Positions 37,505 through 46,247 of a DNA stretch of 64,000 nucleotides are shown here, piece by piece. Made by a program: the position numbers and the translations under genes. The notes beneath the pieces are model-generated. The model was not told where the DNA came from. It did no database searches and saw nothing but the letters and a program-made list of their open reading frames with translations. Origin of the DNA: Affinundibacterium baiyunense (GTDB lineage: Bacteria; Pseudomonadota; Gammaproteobacteria; Burkholderiales; Burkholderiaceae_D); assembly GCF_018139645.1 (NCBI RefSeq), contig NZ_JAGSPM010000008.1:62001-126000 (forward strand), given 5' to 3'. Numbering within the stretch: position 1 is the first letter of the stretch; every line of letters starts with the position of its first letter.

Positions 37505-38263
37505 TTACATGCCCTTAAAGCGCCAAGCATAGGTTTGACTCACACGTAGTTGTTCGCGATGATTTTTTAATTCGACAAAAATATTCCCCATTTCGTCACG
37601 ACGGGCGCGTGCAATCGCGCGTGGATTAACCATGATGCTACGGTGGATTTGCCAAAATTGATCAGGTGATAAGCCTTTTTGCAATTCTTTGATTGAGGTA
37701 CGAATATGGCCTTCATCATCCGCACTAACGACGCGGGTGTAGCGCAGATCCGATTCAAAGAACAAGATATCTTCAATCGAAAATAACTTGATGGTGCTGC
37801 CGGAATTGGCGCTGATCCAACGTATTTTTTCAGCTTCTTGTGGTTCACGCAGACGCTGATCTAATGCCGCCATCACTTGAATTAAATCTTGTGGTGTCGT
37901 GCCAGCACTCAACTGCTCTTTGATGCGCGAGATCGTATGTTGTAGTCGCTCTTCGGTAATTGGTTTGAGTAGATAATCAATCGCGCCCAATTTGAAAGCT
38001 TCAATCGCGTGATTGTCAAAAGCAGTAGTAAATACCACGCGACATTTGCCATCGCTCGCGCGGGCGACATCCATTCCGCTCAATTCCGGCATGCGGATAT
38101 CTAAGAACGCGATATTCGGTTGAAATTTAGTGATCGCATCGAGCGCATCACCACCATCCTCGCACGTGGCAAGGATCTCCAATTCTGGCCAAATCAGTTG
38201 CAACATACGCTGCAGATCTGAGCGCTGTAAATCTTCATCATCGGCAATAATTGCGGTTGGCAT
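37505..38263 (-). CDS. LytTR-type response regulator
   Basis: A 252-residue regulator. An N-terminal receiver domain has the phospho-acceptor D55 in IAFLDIRMPELSG and K in YLLKPI. A C-terminal LytTR DNA-binding domain (about 150-250) shows EDILFFESDLRYTRVV and FWQIHRSIMVNPRAIARARR. It pairs with the histidine kinase upstream (89-base gap). Relatives (AlgR, LytR, YehT) control virulence, autolysis or nutrient responses. The divergent ABC export genes are the obvious candidate targets, which is inference. Confidence 0.92.
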   Translation of the reverse strand: MPTAIIADDEDLQRSDLQRMLQLIWPELEILATCEDGGDALDAITKFQPNIAFLDIRMPELSGMDVARASDGKCRVVFTTAFDNHAIEAFKLGAIDYLLKPITEERLQHTISRIKEQLSAGTTPQDLIQVMAALDQRLREPQEAEKIRWISANSGSTIKLFSIEDILFFESDLRYTRVVSADDEGHIRTSIKELQKGLSPDQFWQIHRSIMVNPRAIARARRDEMGNIFVELKNHREQLRVSQTYAWRFKGM

Positions 38264-38352
38264 GCTTATTCCTCTAGTGTGACTTTAGTGGATTTTTAAA
38301 ATTCTTTGGACTTGCTTCGAGCTTCGTATGAAGCTTATTTAGTTCGCATCAT

Positions 38353-39693
38353 TTAGGCCAAATCATTTAGCTCTGATGTTTGCTCATCGTAGCGACTGAG
38401 TGGTAATCGAATACGAGCTGCGATTCCGCCTTCTTCACGCATACTTAGTTCTAGGCTGGCATCGCCTGCGTATAAGTATTTTAAACGTTCGCGAATATTA
38501 TTTAATCCTATTCCAGAGCCCGACACGCTGTGACCAAAACCAACTCCGTTATCTTCTACACTTAGGCATAGTTGTTCGTGTTCGACGCTATCGCTGTTTG
38601 GCACATGCGTTGTGATTTTGCTGGCTTTTACGCTGATGTGTACCGCTCCTTTTTTGGGCTCGATACCATGTTTTACGGCGTTTTCTACTAGGCTGATCAG
38701 CATTAAAGGAGGAACCGCACAGTTTAATAATTCTGGTGGACATTCCACACTAAAACTAAGGCGCGGAATCCGTGTGTGAATAACGCCGAGATAGGCTTTG
38801 ACCGAATTAAACTGGTTCTCTACCGTGGTTGCCATTAAATTGCCATCATTACGCATCTGCGGAATCGTCGAACGTAAGTAATCAACCAAATGATCAATGA
38901 TGACTACGCCACGTGCAGGATCACTCAGCATTGCCGCGCGCACGCCCGATAGAGTATTAAATAAAAAATGCGGTTCGACTTGACTAGCGAGAACCGATAA
39001 ACGCATTTGTGCTTGATTGCGTTCATTCTTGTATTGATCTAGCTTTTCTTGGACGCTGGCATTTTCTAATTCTTGCCTTTGCTTAAGGTAGGCACGAAAA
39101 TCCAACGCGCCACCCCACCAACCAAGTAGAAAAATCCAAAGAATATAGTTGGCAATATTGATCTTGTGCTCTTCTTCATCGGTGATGACTAAGCCTACGC
39201 GAACCTCATTGCTTTGATTTAGTTGATTAATTTTTTCTTTGGTTTCAGCGCTAGTTTTTTTGATGTTTTTGTCGATAAAGTTGTCGGAAGATTTGATTAT
39301 GACGAACGATAAGGCAATGCCTAGTAGTAATGCTCCGGCAATACCGAGCATTTCACTTTTCTTTTGCCACTGCCTTTTCTTCACTTGTGTAGCTAACCAA
39401 CGACCCGCTAATAAATTTAATGCGACACCAAAAAACAGCACCACAAACATGGTGTAAGGCTTGATGACGTTCTGTGGACTTGAATTGTCGTTGGCGATGA
39501 CTATTGAGATAGTCAGAAAGATCAGCGCTAATACCCCCAACGGCGCAGTAAAACTGAGCGCTCGATAGCGGAACCAAGTTTGACTGAAAACTGGGTAATA
39601 CTGTGCTTTTACCGACCAGCTGCCAAGCTTATCGATGAGTTTTCCTGGTAGTGGCTGATCTGGTGTAATAGAGTGTTTTTCTAGATTCGACAT
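38353..39693 (-). CDS. LytS/YehU-like sensor histidine kinase
   Basis: A 446-residue membrane kinase. Four predicted membrane helices lie at about residues 45-70, 80-100, 120-140 and 180-200. The His_kinase domain has phospho-acceptor H242 in EPHFLFNTLSG, followed by HATPase_c with ENAVKHGIEP and EDNGVGFG. It lacks a large periplasmic domain, so the signal is probably sensed in the membrane or by the loop around residues 140-175. It is transcribed with the LytTR regulator. Confidence 0.9.
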   Translation of the reverse strand: MSNLEKHSITPDQPLPGKLIDKLGSWSVKAQYYPVFSQTWFRYRALSFTAPLGVLALIFLTISIVIANDNSSPQNVIKPYTMFVVLFFGVALNLLAGRWLATQVKKRQWQKKSEMLGIAGALLLGIALSFVIIKSSDNFIDKNIKKTSAETKEKINQLNQSNEVRVGLVITDEEEHKINIANYILWIFLLGWWGGALDFRAYLKQRQELENASVQEKLDQYKNERNQAQMRLSVLASQVEPHFLFNTLSGVRAAMLSDPARGVVIIDHLVDYLRSTIPQMRNDGNLMATTVENQFNSVKAYLGVIHTRIPRLSFSVECPPELLNCAVPPLMLISLVENAVKHGIEPKKGAVHISVKASKITTHVPNSDSVEHEQLCLSVEDNGVGFGHSVSGSGIGLNNIRERLKYLYAGDASLELSMREEGGIAARIRLPLSRYDEQTSELNDLA

Positions 39694-40055
39694 AAGAGTA
39701 AGCAGCGTATTTTTCTGCGCCTTGCGAAGTAGTTGGCTAGTTTGCAGTATTCCAAATTTTTGTTTGATGCGAAATGTTTGCGATAGATCTGATAAAACAA
39801 GGCATCAGTTTACTGTTTCTCGTCATGAGTGGGGTGAATCACTTGATGTGCAATTTCGTTCATGACCAAATTAGGGCTTTGGTGACACGAAATCATGGCT
39901 TGATCACATTCGAACTGATCTATTCTATTGTCATGTATATTCTGCGAGGTCGATATTTGTCGAATAGTTTGTAGCAGTCTTTATCGAATTGTCTGCACTA
40001 GATTCCTGATACTTAGTGCCCTCTATTTAGCGTCTTATCTCTAGGAGCGTAATCC
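39694..40055. other. Divergent regulatory region, two-component system / ABC transporter
   Basis: About 360 AT-rich bases separate the kinase gene from the ABC ATPase gene. I see no gene in it; a 66-codon frame at 39774 has no ribosome site. TTTCGTTCATG near 39857 resembles half of a LytTR-binding direct repeat, but I cannot identify a good second half. Confidence 0.4.
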
Positions 40056-40949
40056 ATGCTGTCTATCAAAAATTTAAATAAAACCTACGCCAATGGCGTG
40101 CATGCAACCAACAATGTCAATCTAGAAATTCCTAACGGCTTGTTTGGCTTACTTGGGCCGAATGGCGCAGGTAAGTCGTCCTTAATGCGTACCATTGCGA
40201 CTTTGCAAGAGCCTGATAGTGGCACGATTCATTTCAATGGTTTGGATGTATTGCAGAACAAAGAAGAACTACGCCGCCAACTTGGATACTTACCGCAAGA
40301 CTTTGGGGTTTATCCAAAAGTCTCAGCAGAAGATTTGCTCAACCACTTTGCAGTCTTAAAAGGTATCACCAATAAAGCAGATCGTAAGCAATCGGTAGAA
40401 GGCTTATTGCGTCAAACCAACTTATGGGAGGCGCGTAAGCGTGCTTTGGGAACATATTCAGGTGGGATGCGTCAGCGTTTCGGTATCGCACAAGCGCTAT
40501 TGGGTTCGCCGAAGTTGGTGATTGTAGATGAACCAACAGCCGGTCTCGATCCCGATGAACGTAATCGATTTTTGAATTTACTAGCTGAAATTGGCGAGCA
40601 GGTCGTGGTGATTTTATCGACCCATATCGTCGAAGATGTGACCGACCTGTGTCCGCGTATGGCAATGATCGCTAAAGGCCAAGTACTCGTTCAAGGTGAG
40701 CCGCAAGCGGCTATCGACATGCTGCAGAACAAAGTCTGGCGTTGCAGCGTTAGCAAAGAGGCTTTGCCAAACTATCAAGAAAAATTTACTGTACTTACCA
40801 CCCGTTTAGTCGCTGGCAAGCCACAAATTAATGTGTACTCAGAAACCCAACCAGATGATGGTTTCCGTTTAGTTGAAGCGAATTTGGAAGACGTGTATTT
40901 CCTGCAGCTTCGCAAGTCGCAAAATAGCGCTGCCGCGCTGACTGTATAA
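40056..40949 (+). CDS. ABC transporter ATP-binding protein
   Basis: A 297-residue ATPase. Walker A is GPNGAGKS (34-41), the signature is YSGGMRQR, Walker B is LVIVDEPTAGLD, and a switch histidine occurs in STHIVEDV. The C-terminal 70 residues form an extension typical of exporters with paired permeases. TAGGAGCG precedes the ATG. The permease/peptidase gene starts 10 bases after the stop, so both form one transport system. Confidence 0.93.
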   Translation: MLSIKNLNKTYANGVHATNNVNLEIPNGLFGLLGPNGAGKSSLMRTIATLQEPDSGTIHFNGLDVLQNKEELRRQLGYLPQDFGVYPKVSAEDLLNHFAVLKGITNKADRKQSVEGLLRQTNLWEARKRALGTYSGGMRQRFGIAQALLGSPKLVIVDEPTAGLDPDERNRFLNLLAEIGEQVVVILSTHIVEDVTDLCPRMAMIAKGQVLVQGEPQAAIDMLQNKVWRCSVSKEALPNYQEKFTVLTTRLVAGKPQINVYSETQPDDGFRLVEANLEDVYFLQLRKSQNSAAALTV

Positions 40950-40959
40950 GGAGCGCGCT

Positions 40960-43900
40960 ATGTGGTTAGAATTTTTTAAATTTGATTTGCGTTTTCAACT
41001 CAGGCAACCATTGCTGTGGGTGATTGCATTGATTTTTGGCGCACTTGCTTTTGGAGCTGCTAGTAGTGATGCGATTACGGTCGGTGGAGCAGTGGGTAAT
41101 GTAAATCGTAATGCGCCAACCGTGATTGCACAGTTTCTTGGTGTATTTAGTGTGTTGTCGATGTTCGTTGTGACGATCTTTATCGCTGGTGCTGTATTGC
41201 GTGACGCCGAGATTGGTATCTCCGATATGCTATTCGCGACGCCTATGCGCAAACATGACTATTTGATCGGGCGTTTTTTAGCTGGTTTGGTCGCTTGTTT
41301 ATTGATTTTTCTGTTTGTTGTTTTGGGATTATTGGTTGGACCTTACATGCCTTGGGTGGATGTCGCACGCGTTGGTGGATTTTCAGTGCAGCCATTTATA
41401 TGGGGATTACTGATCTTTGTAGTCCCTAATCTTTTATTTATCGGTGCTTTATTGATGCTGTTGGCAGCGACTACGCGTTCGATGATGATGGTCTATGTTG
41501 GTGTGATCGGCTTCTTTGTATTGTGGGTGGTTGCTGGCTCTTTTACCCGCGACATCAACAACGAGTGGATTCCTGTCTTGCTTGATCCATTCGGCCTTCG
41601 TGCCTTTGGTCGCATGACACGTTATTTTTCTACTGCCGAGTCCAACACGATTCTGCCCACATTGAATGGTTATTTGATGGTCAATCGCCTGTTATGGTCA
41701 ATCATTGGTTTCGGCTTGCTTGCAATGACTTTAGTTTTATTTAAACCGCAGCGTGCCGGCACCGGACGTCGTTGGTTTGGCAAAGTAAAAACTGCGAAGC
41801 CGAATCAGGTGATCGCACAGCAACTGGTGAAAGTGAATTTGCCGAAAGCAACGCAACACAAAGGTAGCGTGACTGCTTGGACACAATTTTGGGCGATTTT
41901 ACGGTTTGACATGAAAGCTGTCTTTAAGAGTGTGCCATTCCTGGTGATGCTGTTATTTGGATTGGTGAATTTTTTCGGTAGCGCAAGTCAATCTAACGTG
42001 ATGTTCGGTACCACCGTTTATCCAGTGACAACGAATATGTTGAACATCATGGCTGGCAGCTTTAATTTTATGCTGATCATCATCGTTACTTTTTATGCTG
42101 GTGAGCTGATCTTTAGAGAGCGTCAAGTCAAGATTGCCGATGTCGTTGATGCGATGCCTGTGCCAAATTGGGTGCCTATGTTGGCCAAGGCTACGGCTTT
42201 AAGTGCGGTGATTTTAAGTTTTTTGAGCGCGGGCGCATTGGCTGGTATGTTGATGCAAGTGATTAAAGGTGGTGCACCGATCGAACTCGTGTTGTATGTG
42301 AAAGGCGTTTTAATTGGTGCGAGTGGCTTTATTTTGCTGGGCTTGTTGGCGTTGGCATTACAGGTGCTAACCAACAATAAGTTTATCGGCTATTTAGTCA
42401 TGATACTGGTGTTGATTTCTCAAATTGTGTTTGGCTCTTTAGATCTAGATCACAATTTATATAATTTTGCTGGCGCCTCCGCGACACCTTATTCTGATAT
42501 GAATGGTTATGGTCATTTCCTTACAGGATGGTCTTGGTTCACTCTGTATTGGAGTTTGTTCACGCTGGCTTTGCTGATCGTTGCACAAGCGTTTTGGGTG
42601 CGTGGTTTATCACAGGAGTGGCGGATTCGAGTGCGCTTGGCAATCGCGAAACTCAATAGTAAAGCCGGTTTGGCGTTGGCGATGAGTTTAGCCGCGTTCG
42701 CCATCACTGGCGGCTGGATTTTCTATAACACCAATGTGCTAAATCAGTACCAAACAAAGTCTGCAGCTTTGGATGAAAACGCAGAGTACGAGAAAAAGTA
42801 CAAACAATACAAAGGCTTCCCGCATCCCAAATTAACTGATGTGAAAGCCAATGTGGATATTTATCCTGAGCAGCGCAAGCTTGTTATTAATGGGCATTAT
42901 GTCTTACAGAATAAATCTAGCTTGCCGCAAGATACTTTGCATATTCAGTTGAATACACGCGTTAAAACTGTTTGGAAAAATTTACCCGAGCATCAACTTG
43001 TTTTGGATGATAAAAAATTAGGATTCAGTATCATTAAACTCAAACAAGCGCTGGCTGCTGGTGATCGTTTAGCTTTGGATTTTGTCATCACTGTTGAGAA
43101 TCCTGGCTTTACGAATAGCGGTGCTGCCAATACCGTCAATTTAAACGGGACTTTCTTCAATAATCGTGAATTCTTTCCACAATTTGGTTACGCATCTGAC
43201 ATAGAAATGCGTGACCGCAATGAACGAAGAAAACGCGGCTTAGGCGAACCAGAACGCATGCCGAAGTTAGAAGATGAATCAGCGCGCGCTTATCACGCAC
43301 TGGGTAGCGAGGCAGATTGGATTAATTTCGAAACCGTCATTTCCACGTCTTCCGATCAAATTGCAATGGCGCCAGGGTATCTGCAAAAAACTTGGGAAGA
43401 TCAAGGTCGTCGTTACTTCCAATATAAAATGGATAGACCGATGATGCCATTTTTTGCCTTTTTATCTGCACGATGGGAAGTCAAAAAAGGTGATTGGAAA
43501 GGGATGCCAATTGAAATTTATTACGACAAAAAGCATGCCTACAATGTGGATCGTATGATTGAAAGTACGAAGAAATCGTTGGATTATTTCACGGCTAATT
43601 TCACTCCTTTTCAACATCAACAAGTACGTATTTTGGAATTTCCACGTTACGCAAGTTTTGCGCAATCCTTTGCCAATACTATTCCCTATTCAGAAGCAAT
43701 TGGCTTTATCGCCGATTTGCGCGATAAGGATGATATTGATTATGTGTTTTACGTGACGGCACATGAAATGGCGCATCAATGGTGGGGACATCAGGTGATA
43801 GGCGCGAACATGCAAGGCTCGACGGTCTTGATGGAATCACTGTCACAATACTTTGCGCTAATGGTAATGGAAAAAGAATACGGGCGCGACAAAATGCGTC

Positions 43901-44550
43901 GTTTCTTGAAGTATGAACTGGACAATTATTTGCGTGGACGTGGTGGTGAATTGATTGAAGAACAGCCGCTGGCAAGGGTTGAGAATCAGCAGTACATTCA
44001 TTACAACAAAGGTAGTTTGATTTTCTACCGTTTGCGTGATGAGATCGGTGAAGAAGCATTGAATCGTGCCTTGAAACGCTTTTTACAAGATAAAGCTTAT
44101 CAACAAGCACCCTATACCACGACCAAGGAGCTATTGGCCTATATCCGCGAAGAAGCGCCACAAGATAAGCACGCTTTGATCACCGATATGTTCGAAAAAA
44201 TTGTGTTTTACGATAATCGTGTGACCGAGGCGAAAGCGGTCAAGCGTGCTGATGGTCAATGGGATGTAACGATGAAATTACATCTGGCAAAAATCGAGGT
44301 CGATGGCAAAGGTAAAGAAACAGCTCGTGCTTATGACGAAGCGGTTGAGATCGCGATATTCTCTCGAGCTGCTGGCGCGAAAGAAAAAGATGAAAAAGTT
44401 CTCTTTATCGAAAAACGTGTCGTACCAGCCAATGCGTCCAATTTGACGATCACCGTGAGGGATAAACCGTTTGAAGTCGGCGTTGATCCGTATAACAAAC
44501 TGATCGACAGAGTGTCTAAAGACAATCGCAAGGAAGTCAGTTTTGAGTGA
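40960..44550 (+). CDS. ABC permease fused to M1-family metallopeptidase
   Basis: A 1196-residue protein. The first 590 residues hold about 12-13 membrane helices in two ABC-2-like blocks (about 15-265 and 310-590) joined by a cytosolic linker. After a membrane helix near residue 575 comes a large periplasmic M1 aminopeptidase-like region (about 630-1196). It has the zinc site H935-E-M-A-H939 in a HEMAHQWWGH block and a downstream glutamate in MESLSQY. The spacer to that glutamate is 19 residues, one longer than in classic M1 enzymes. AAGGAGCG precedes the ATG. Substrate and physiological role are unknown. Confidence 0.93.
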   Translation: MWLEFFKFDLRFQLRQPLLWVIALIFGALAFGAASSDAITVGGAVGNVNRNAPTVIAQFLGVFSVLSMFVVTIFIAGAVLRDAEIGISDMLFATPMRKHDYLIGRFLAGLVACLLIFLFVVLGLLVGPYMPWVDVARVGGFSVQPFIWGLLIFVVPNLLFIGALLMLLAATTRSMMMVYVGVIGFFVLWVVAGSFTRDINNEWIPVLLDPFGLRAFGRMTRYFSTAESNTILPTLNGYLMVNRLLWSIIGFGLLAMTLVLFKPQRAGTGRRWFGKVKTAKPNQVIAQQLVKVNLPKATQHKGSVTAWTQFWAILRFDMKAVFKSVPFLVMLLFGLVNFFGSASQSNVMFGTTVYPVTTNMLNIMAGSFNFMLIIIVTFYAGELIFRERQVKIADVVDAMPVPNWVPMLAKATALSAVILSFLSAGALAGMLMQVIKGGAPIELVLYVKGVLIGASGFILLGLLALALQVLTNNKFIGYLVMILVLISQIVFGSLDLDHNLYNFAGASATPYSDMNGYGHFLTGWSWFTLYWSLFTLALLIVAQAFWVRGLSQEWRIRVRLAIAKLNSKAGLALAMSLAAFAITGGWIFYNTNVLNQYQTKSAALDENAEYEKKYKQYKGFPHPKLTDVKANVDIYPEQRKLVINGHYVLQNKSSLPQDTLHIQLNTRVKTVWKNLPEHQLVLDDKKLGFSIIKLKQALAAGDRLALDFVITVENPGFTNSGAANTVNLNGTFFNNREFFPQFGYASDIEMRDRNERRKRGLGEPERMPKLEDESARAYHALGSEADWINFETVISTSSDQIAMAPGYLQKTWEDQGRRYFQYKMDRPMMPFFAFLSARWEVKKGDWKGMPIEIYYDKKHAYNVDRMIESTKKSLDYFTANFTPFQHQQVRILEFPRYASFAQSFANTIPYSEAIGFIADLRDKDDIDYVFYVTAHEMAHQWWGHQVIGANMQGSTVLMESLSQYFALMVMEKEYGRDKMRRFLKYELDNYLRGRGGELIEEQPLARVENQQYIHYNKGSLIFYRLRDEIGEEALNRALKRFLQDKAYQQAPYTTTKELLAYIREEAPQDKHALITDMFEKIVFYDNRVTEAKAVKRADGQWDVTMKLHLAKIEVDGKGKETARAYDEAVEIAIFSRAAGAKEKDEKVLFIEKRVVPANASNLTITVRDKPFEVGVDPYNKLIDRVSKDNRKEVSFE

Positions 44551-44580
44551 TAAGTAAAGCTAAAAACTAAGCTAAAAATA

Positions 44581-44615
44581 AGCCGCTAATTGATGTTGAT
44601 TAGCGGCTTTTCTTA
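44581..44615 (+). terminator. Intrinsic terminator of the ABC operon
   Basis: AGCCGCTAAT (44581-44590) and ATTAGCGGCT (44599-44608) form a 10-base-pair stem with TTTCTTATT after it, 31 bases past the permease/peptidase stop. Confidence 0.9.
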
Positions 44616-44623
44616 TTCAACTT

Positions 44624-45115
44624 TTACTCAGCTAAGCTTTTATACATTACTAGCGCATCGACATAACCACGCTGTGGGTGCAAAAATGCGCGGGGTAGGC
44701 GGCCGACAATTGCAAAGCCTAGTTTTGTCCAGAGATCTACTGCCACCTGATTGCTAGCGATAACAAAATTAAATTGCATCGCCAGATAACCTAGCTGTCG
44801 TGCGATTTCTTGTGAATGTTCACACATGCGTTTTGCCAAGCCGCGCCCACGCGCTTTTGGGCTCACCATGTAGCCACAATTGCAGACATGTTGGCCGCCG
44901 CCAGTTTGATTGGTCTTGATGTAGTAAGTCGCTAGAATTTCGCCATCTTCTTCCGCGACAAAGGTGAGTCTTGGCGCCTGCATCCACAATTGATAAGCTT
45001 GTTGCTGATCGGTATCTGGTGGATAAGTATAGGTGTCGCCAGCAGCGACGATACTGTGGAAAATCGGCCAGATTTGTCCAAAGTCAGCATCCGTGGCAAG
45101 GCGTATTTGAAGCAT
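44624..45115 (-). CDS. GNAT-family N-acetyltransferase
   Basis: A 163-residue acetyltransferase with the GNAT fold. The acetyl-CoA pyrophosphate loop is VSPKARGRGLAKRM (R-G-x-G-L/A type), followed by FNFVIASNQVAVDLWTKLGF. The conserved N-terminal YTYPPDTDQQQAYQLW segment resembles the phosphinothricin-acetyltransferase-like branch. The substrate is unknown. It has its own transcription unit: a ppiB terminator lies upstream and the convergent ABC terminator downstream. Confidence 0.85.
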   Translation of the reverse strand: MLQIRLATDADFGQIWPIFHSIVAAGDTYTYPPDTDQQQAYQLWMQAPRLTFVAEEDGEILATYYIKTNQTGGGQHVCNCGYMVSPKARGRGLAKRMCEHSQEIARQLGYLAMQFNFVIASNQVAVDLWTKLGFAIVGRLPRAFLHPQRGYVDALVMYKSLAE

Positions 45116-45154
45116 AGCGTAGAGGCGTGATTGTGCGTGCTGTGTTACTTAAAA

Positions 45155-45186
45155 TCAGTGTGCGCAAGTATCGAAGCGCACACTGA
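45155..45186 (-). terminator. Terminator of the cyclophilin gene
   Basis: TCAGTGTGCGC (45155-45165) and GCGCACACTGA (45176-45186) form a perfect 11-base-pair stem. On the minus strand it lies about 37 bases past the cyclophilin stop and ends in TTTTAAG. Confidence 0.8.
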
Positions 45187-45222
45187 AATTTTGTTTAAAT
45201 TTGTCGCTTAATGAAGAAAAGC

Positions 45223-45735
45223 TTAAGCGCGTGAATCTAAAACCTCATTCCATTTTGCGACTAATTCAGCTTGTTGTTCTAGCAAAGCAGAAGCATCACC
45301 TTCGATCGTCAATTTTTCGATGACGTCACCACGTACGATACTGTTAACCACTTTTTGATCTTCTGCGCTGACGACTACACCAAACACGGTGTGCTTGCCG
45401 TTCAAATGTGGTGTTGGGCCATGGGTGATGAAGAATTGGCTACCATTGGTGCCAGGGCCAGCATTCGCCATTGACAAAATACCTGCTTTGTCATGACGTA
45501 ATTCGCTGCTGCATTCATCTTTAAAACGATAGCCAGGGCCACCCATGCCTGTACCATCAGGGCATCCGCCTTGAATCATAAAGTCGTTGATCACACGGTG
45601 AAAATTCAAACCGTCGTAATAGCCACGTTGTGCCAGATTGACGAAGCTAGCGCAAGTGATCGGTGTCTGATCTGCAAACAGATTTAAATTGATGGTGCCT
45701 TTGCTAGTTTGCATGATGGCTTTGAGTTGCGTCAT
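45223..45735 (-). CDS. ppiB: Peptidyl-prolyl cis-trans isomerase, cyclophilin type
   Basis: A 170-residue cyclophilin without signal peptide, so it is the cytosolic PpiB type. Active-site blocks are [13 protein letters not shown] with the catalytic arginine, [17 protein letters not shown], and [12 protein letters not shown]. It speeds folding at proline peptide bonds. AGGACAC lies before the ATG. Transcribed alone; the terminator is at 45155-45186. Confidence 0.94.
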   Translation of the reverse strand: MTQLKAIMQTSKGTINLNLFADQTPITCASFVNLAQRGYYDGLNFHRVINDFMIQGGCPDGTGMGGPGYRFKDECSSELRHDKAGILSMANAGPGTNGSQFFITHGPTPHLNGKHTVFGVVVSAEDQKVVNSIVRGDVIEKLTIEGDASALLEQQAELVAKWNEVLDSRA

Positions 45736-46247
45736 AGTGTCCTCTTGTCAGTAAAATTAAATAAGCATTTGCTTGGATGGATGAAGCTTGAGCATCATTT
45801 TCAAGCAGACAGGGCAGTATTTTACCAGTACATACAAGGTAATTTCTGCCAGCTGTATGGAGATTGGAGTTTTGCTAATGCGCATCAATAGCAATACTTA
45901 TTCATTTTTTACATAGCATTTCATCTTGGTCAGTCTGCATACCAGTTTGCAGCTTCTTTGTTACAATCAAATTTGCATCAGATTTGCGGATAGTATTTTG
46001 ATACGGTGCAGTGTCGCAAATCTCCGGCTAACCAAGCCAAATCGGTGATTCAAGGATCTCACAAAGACAGCTTAGCTGATTGTTTCGCTCAAGCAGATTC
46101 CCGCGCAGGTATATGCACCAATCTACTTGCTTCATTTTAAGAATTACCTCCTTAGTTCGACGAATTTGCATTCATTGGCGTAATTCCTAAATCGGTTCTT
46201 AAATGTGGTTTTGAAAATCTTTTTTACTTCTTTTGGCGAAGTTAGCT
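45736..46247. other. Noncoding region upstream of DUF3422 gene
   Basis: About 510 bases with no credible gene. An inverted repeat (AGATTTGCG at 45980-45988 and CGCAAATCT at 46015-46023) encloses GATAGTATTTTGATAC and could form a leader hairpin. A TACAAT at 45962-45967 may be a -10 element without a clear -35. Confidence 0.45.

Noticed and set aside
39774-39974. 66-codon frame in the divergent region before the ABC genes
   Set aside because: No ribosome site and no family resemblance; it lies in promoter DNA.
43706-44161. 151-codon minus-strand frame within the M1 domain
   Set aside because: Lies exactly opposite the zinc-site region of the peptidase and has no recognisable domain.
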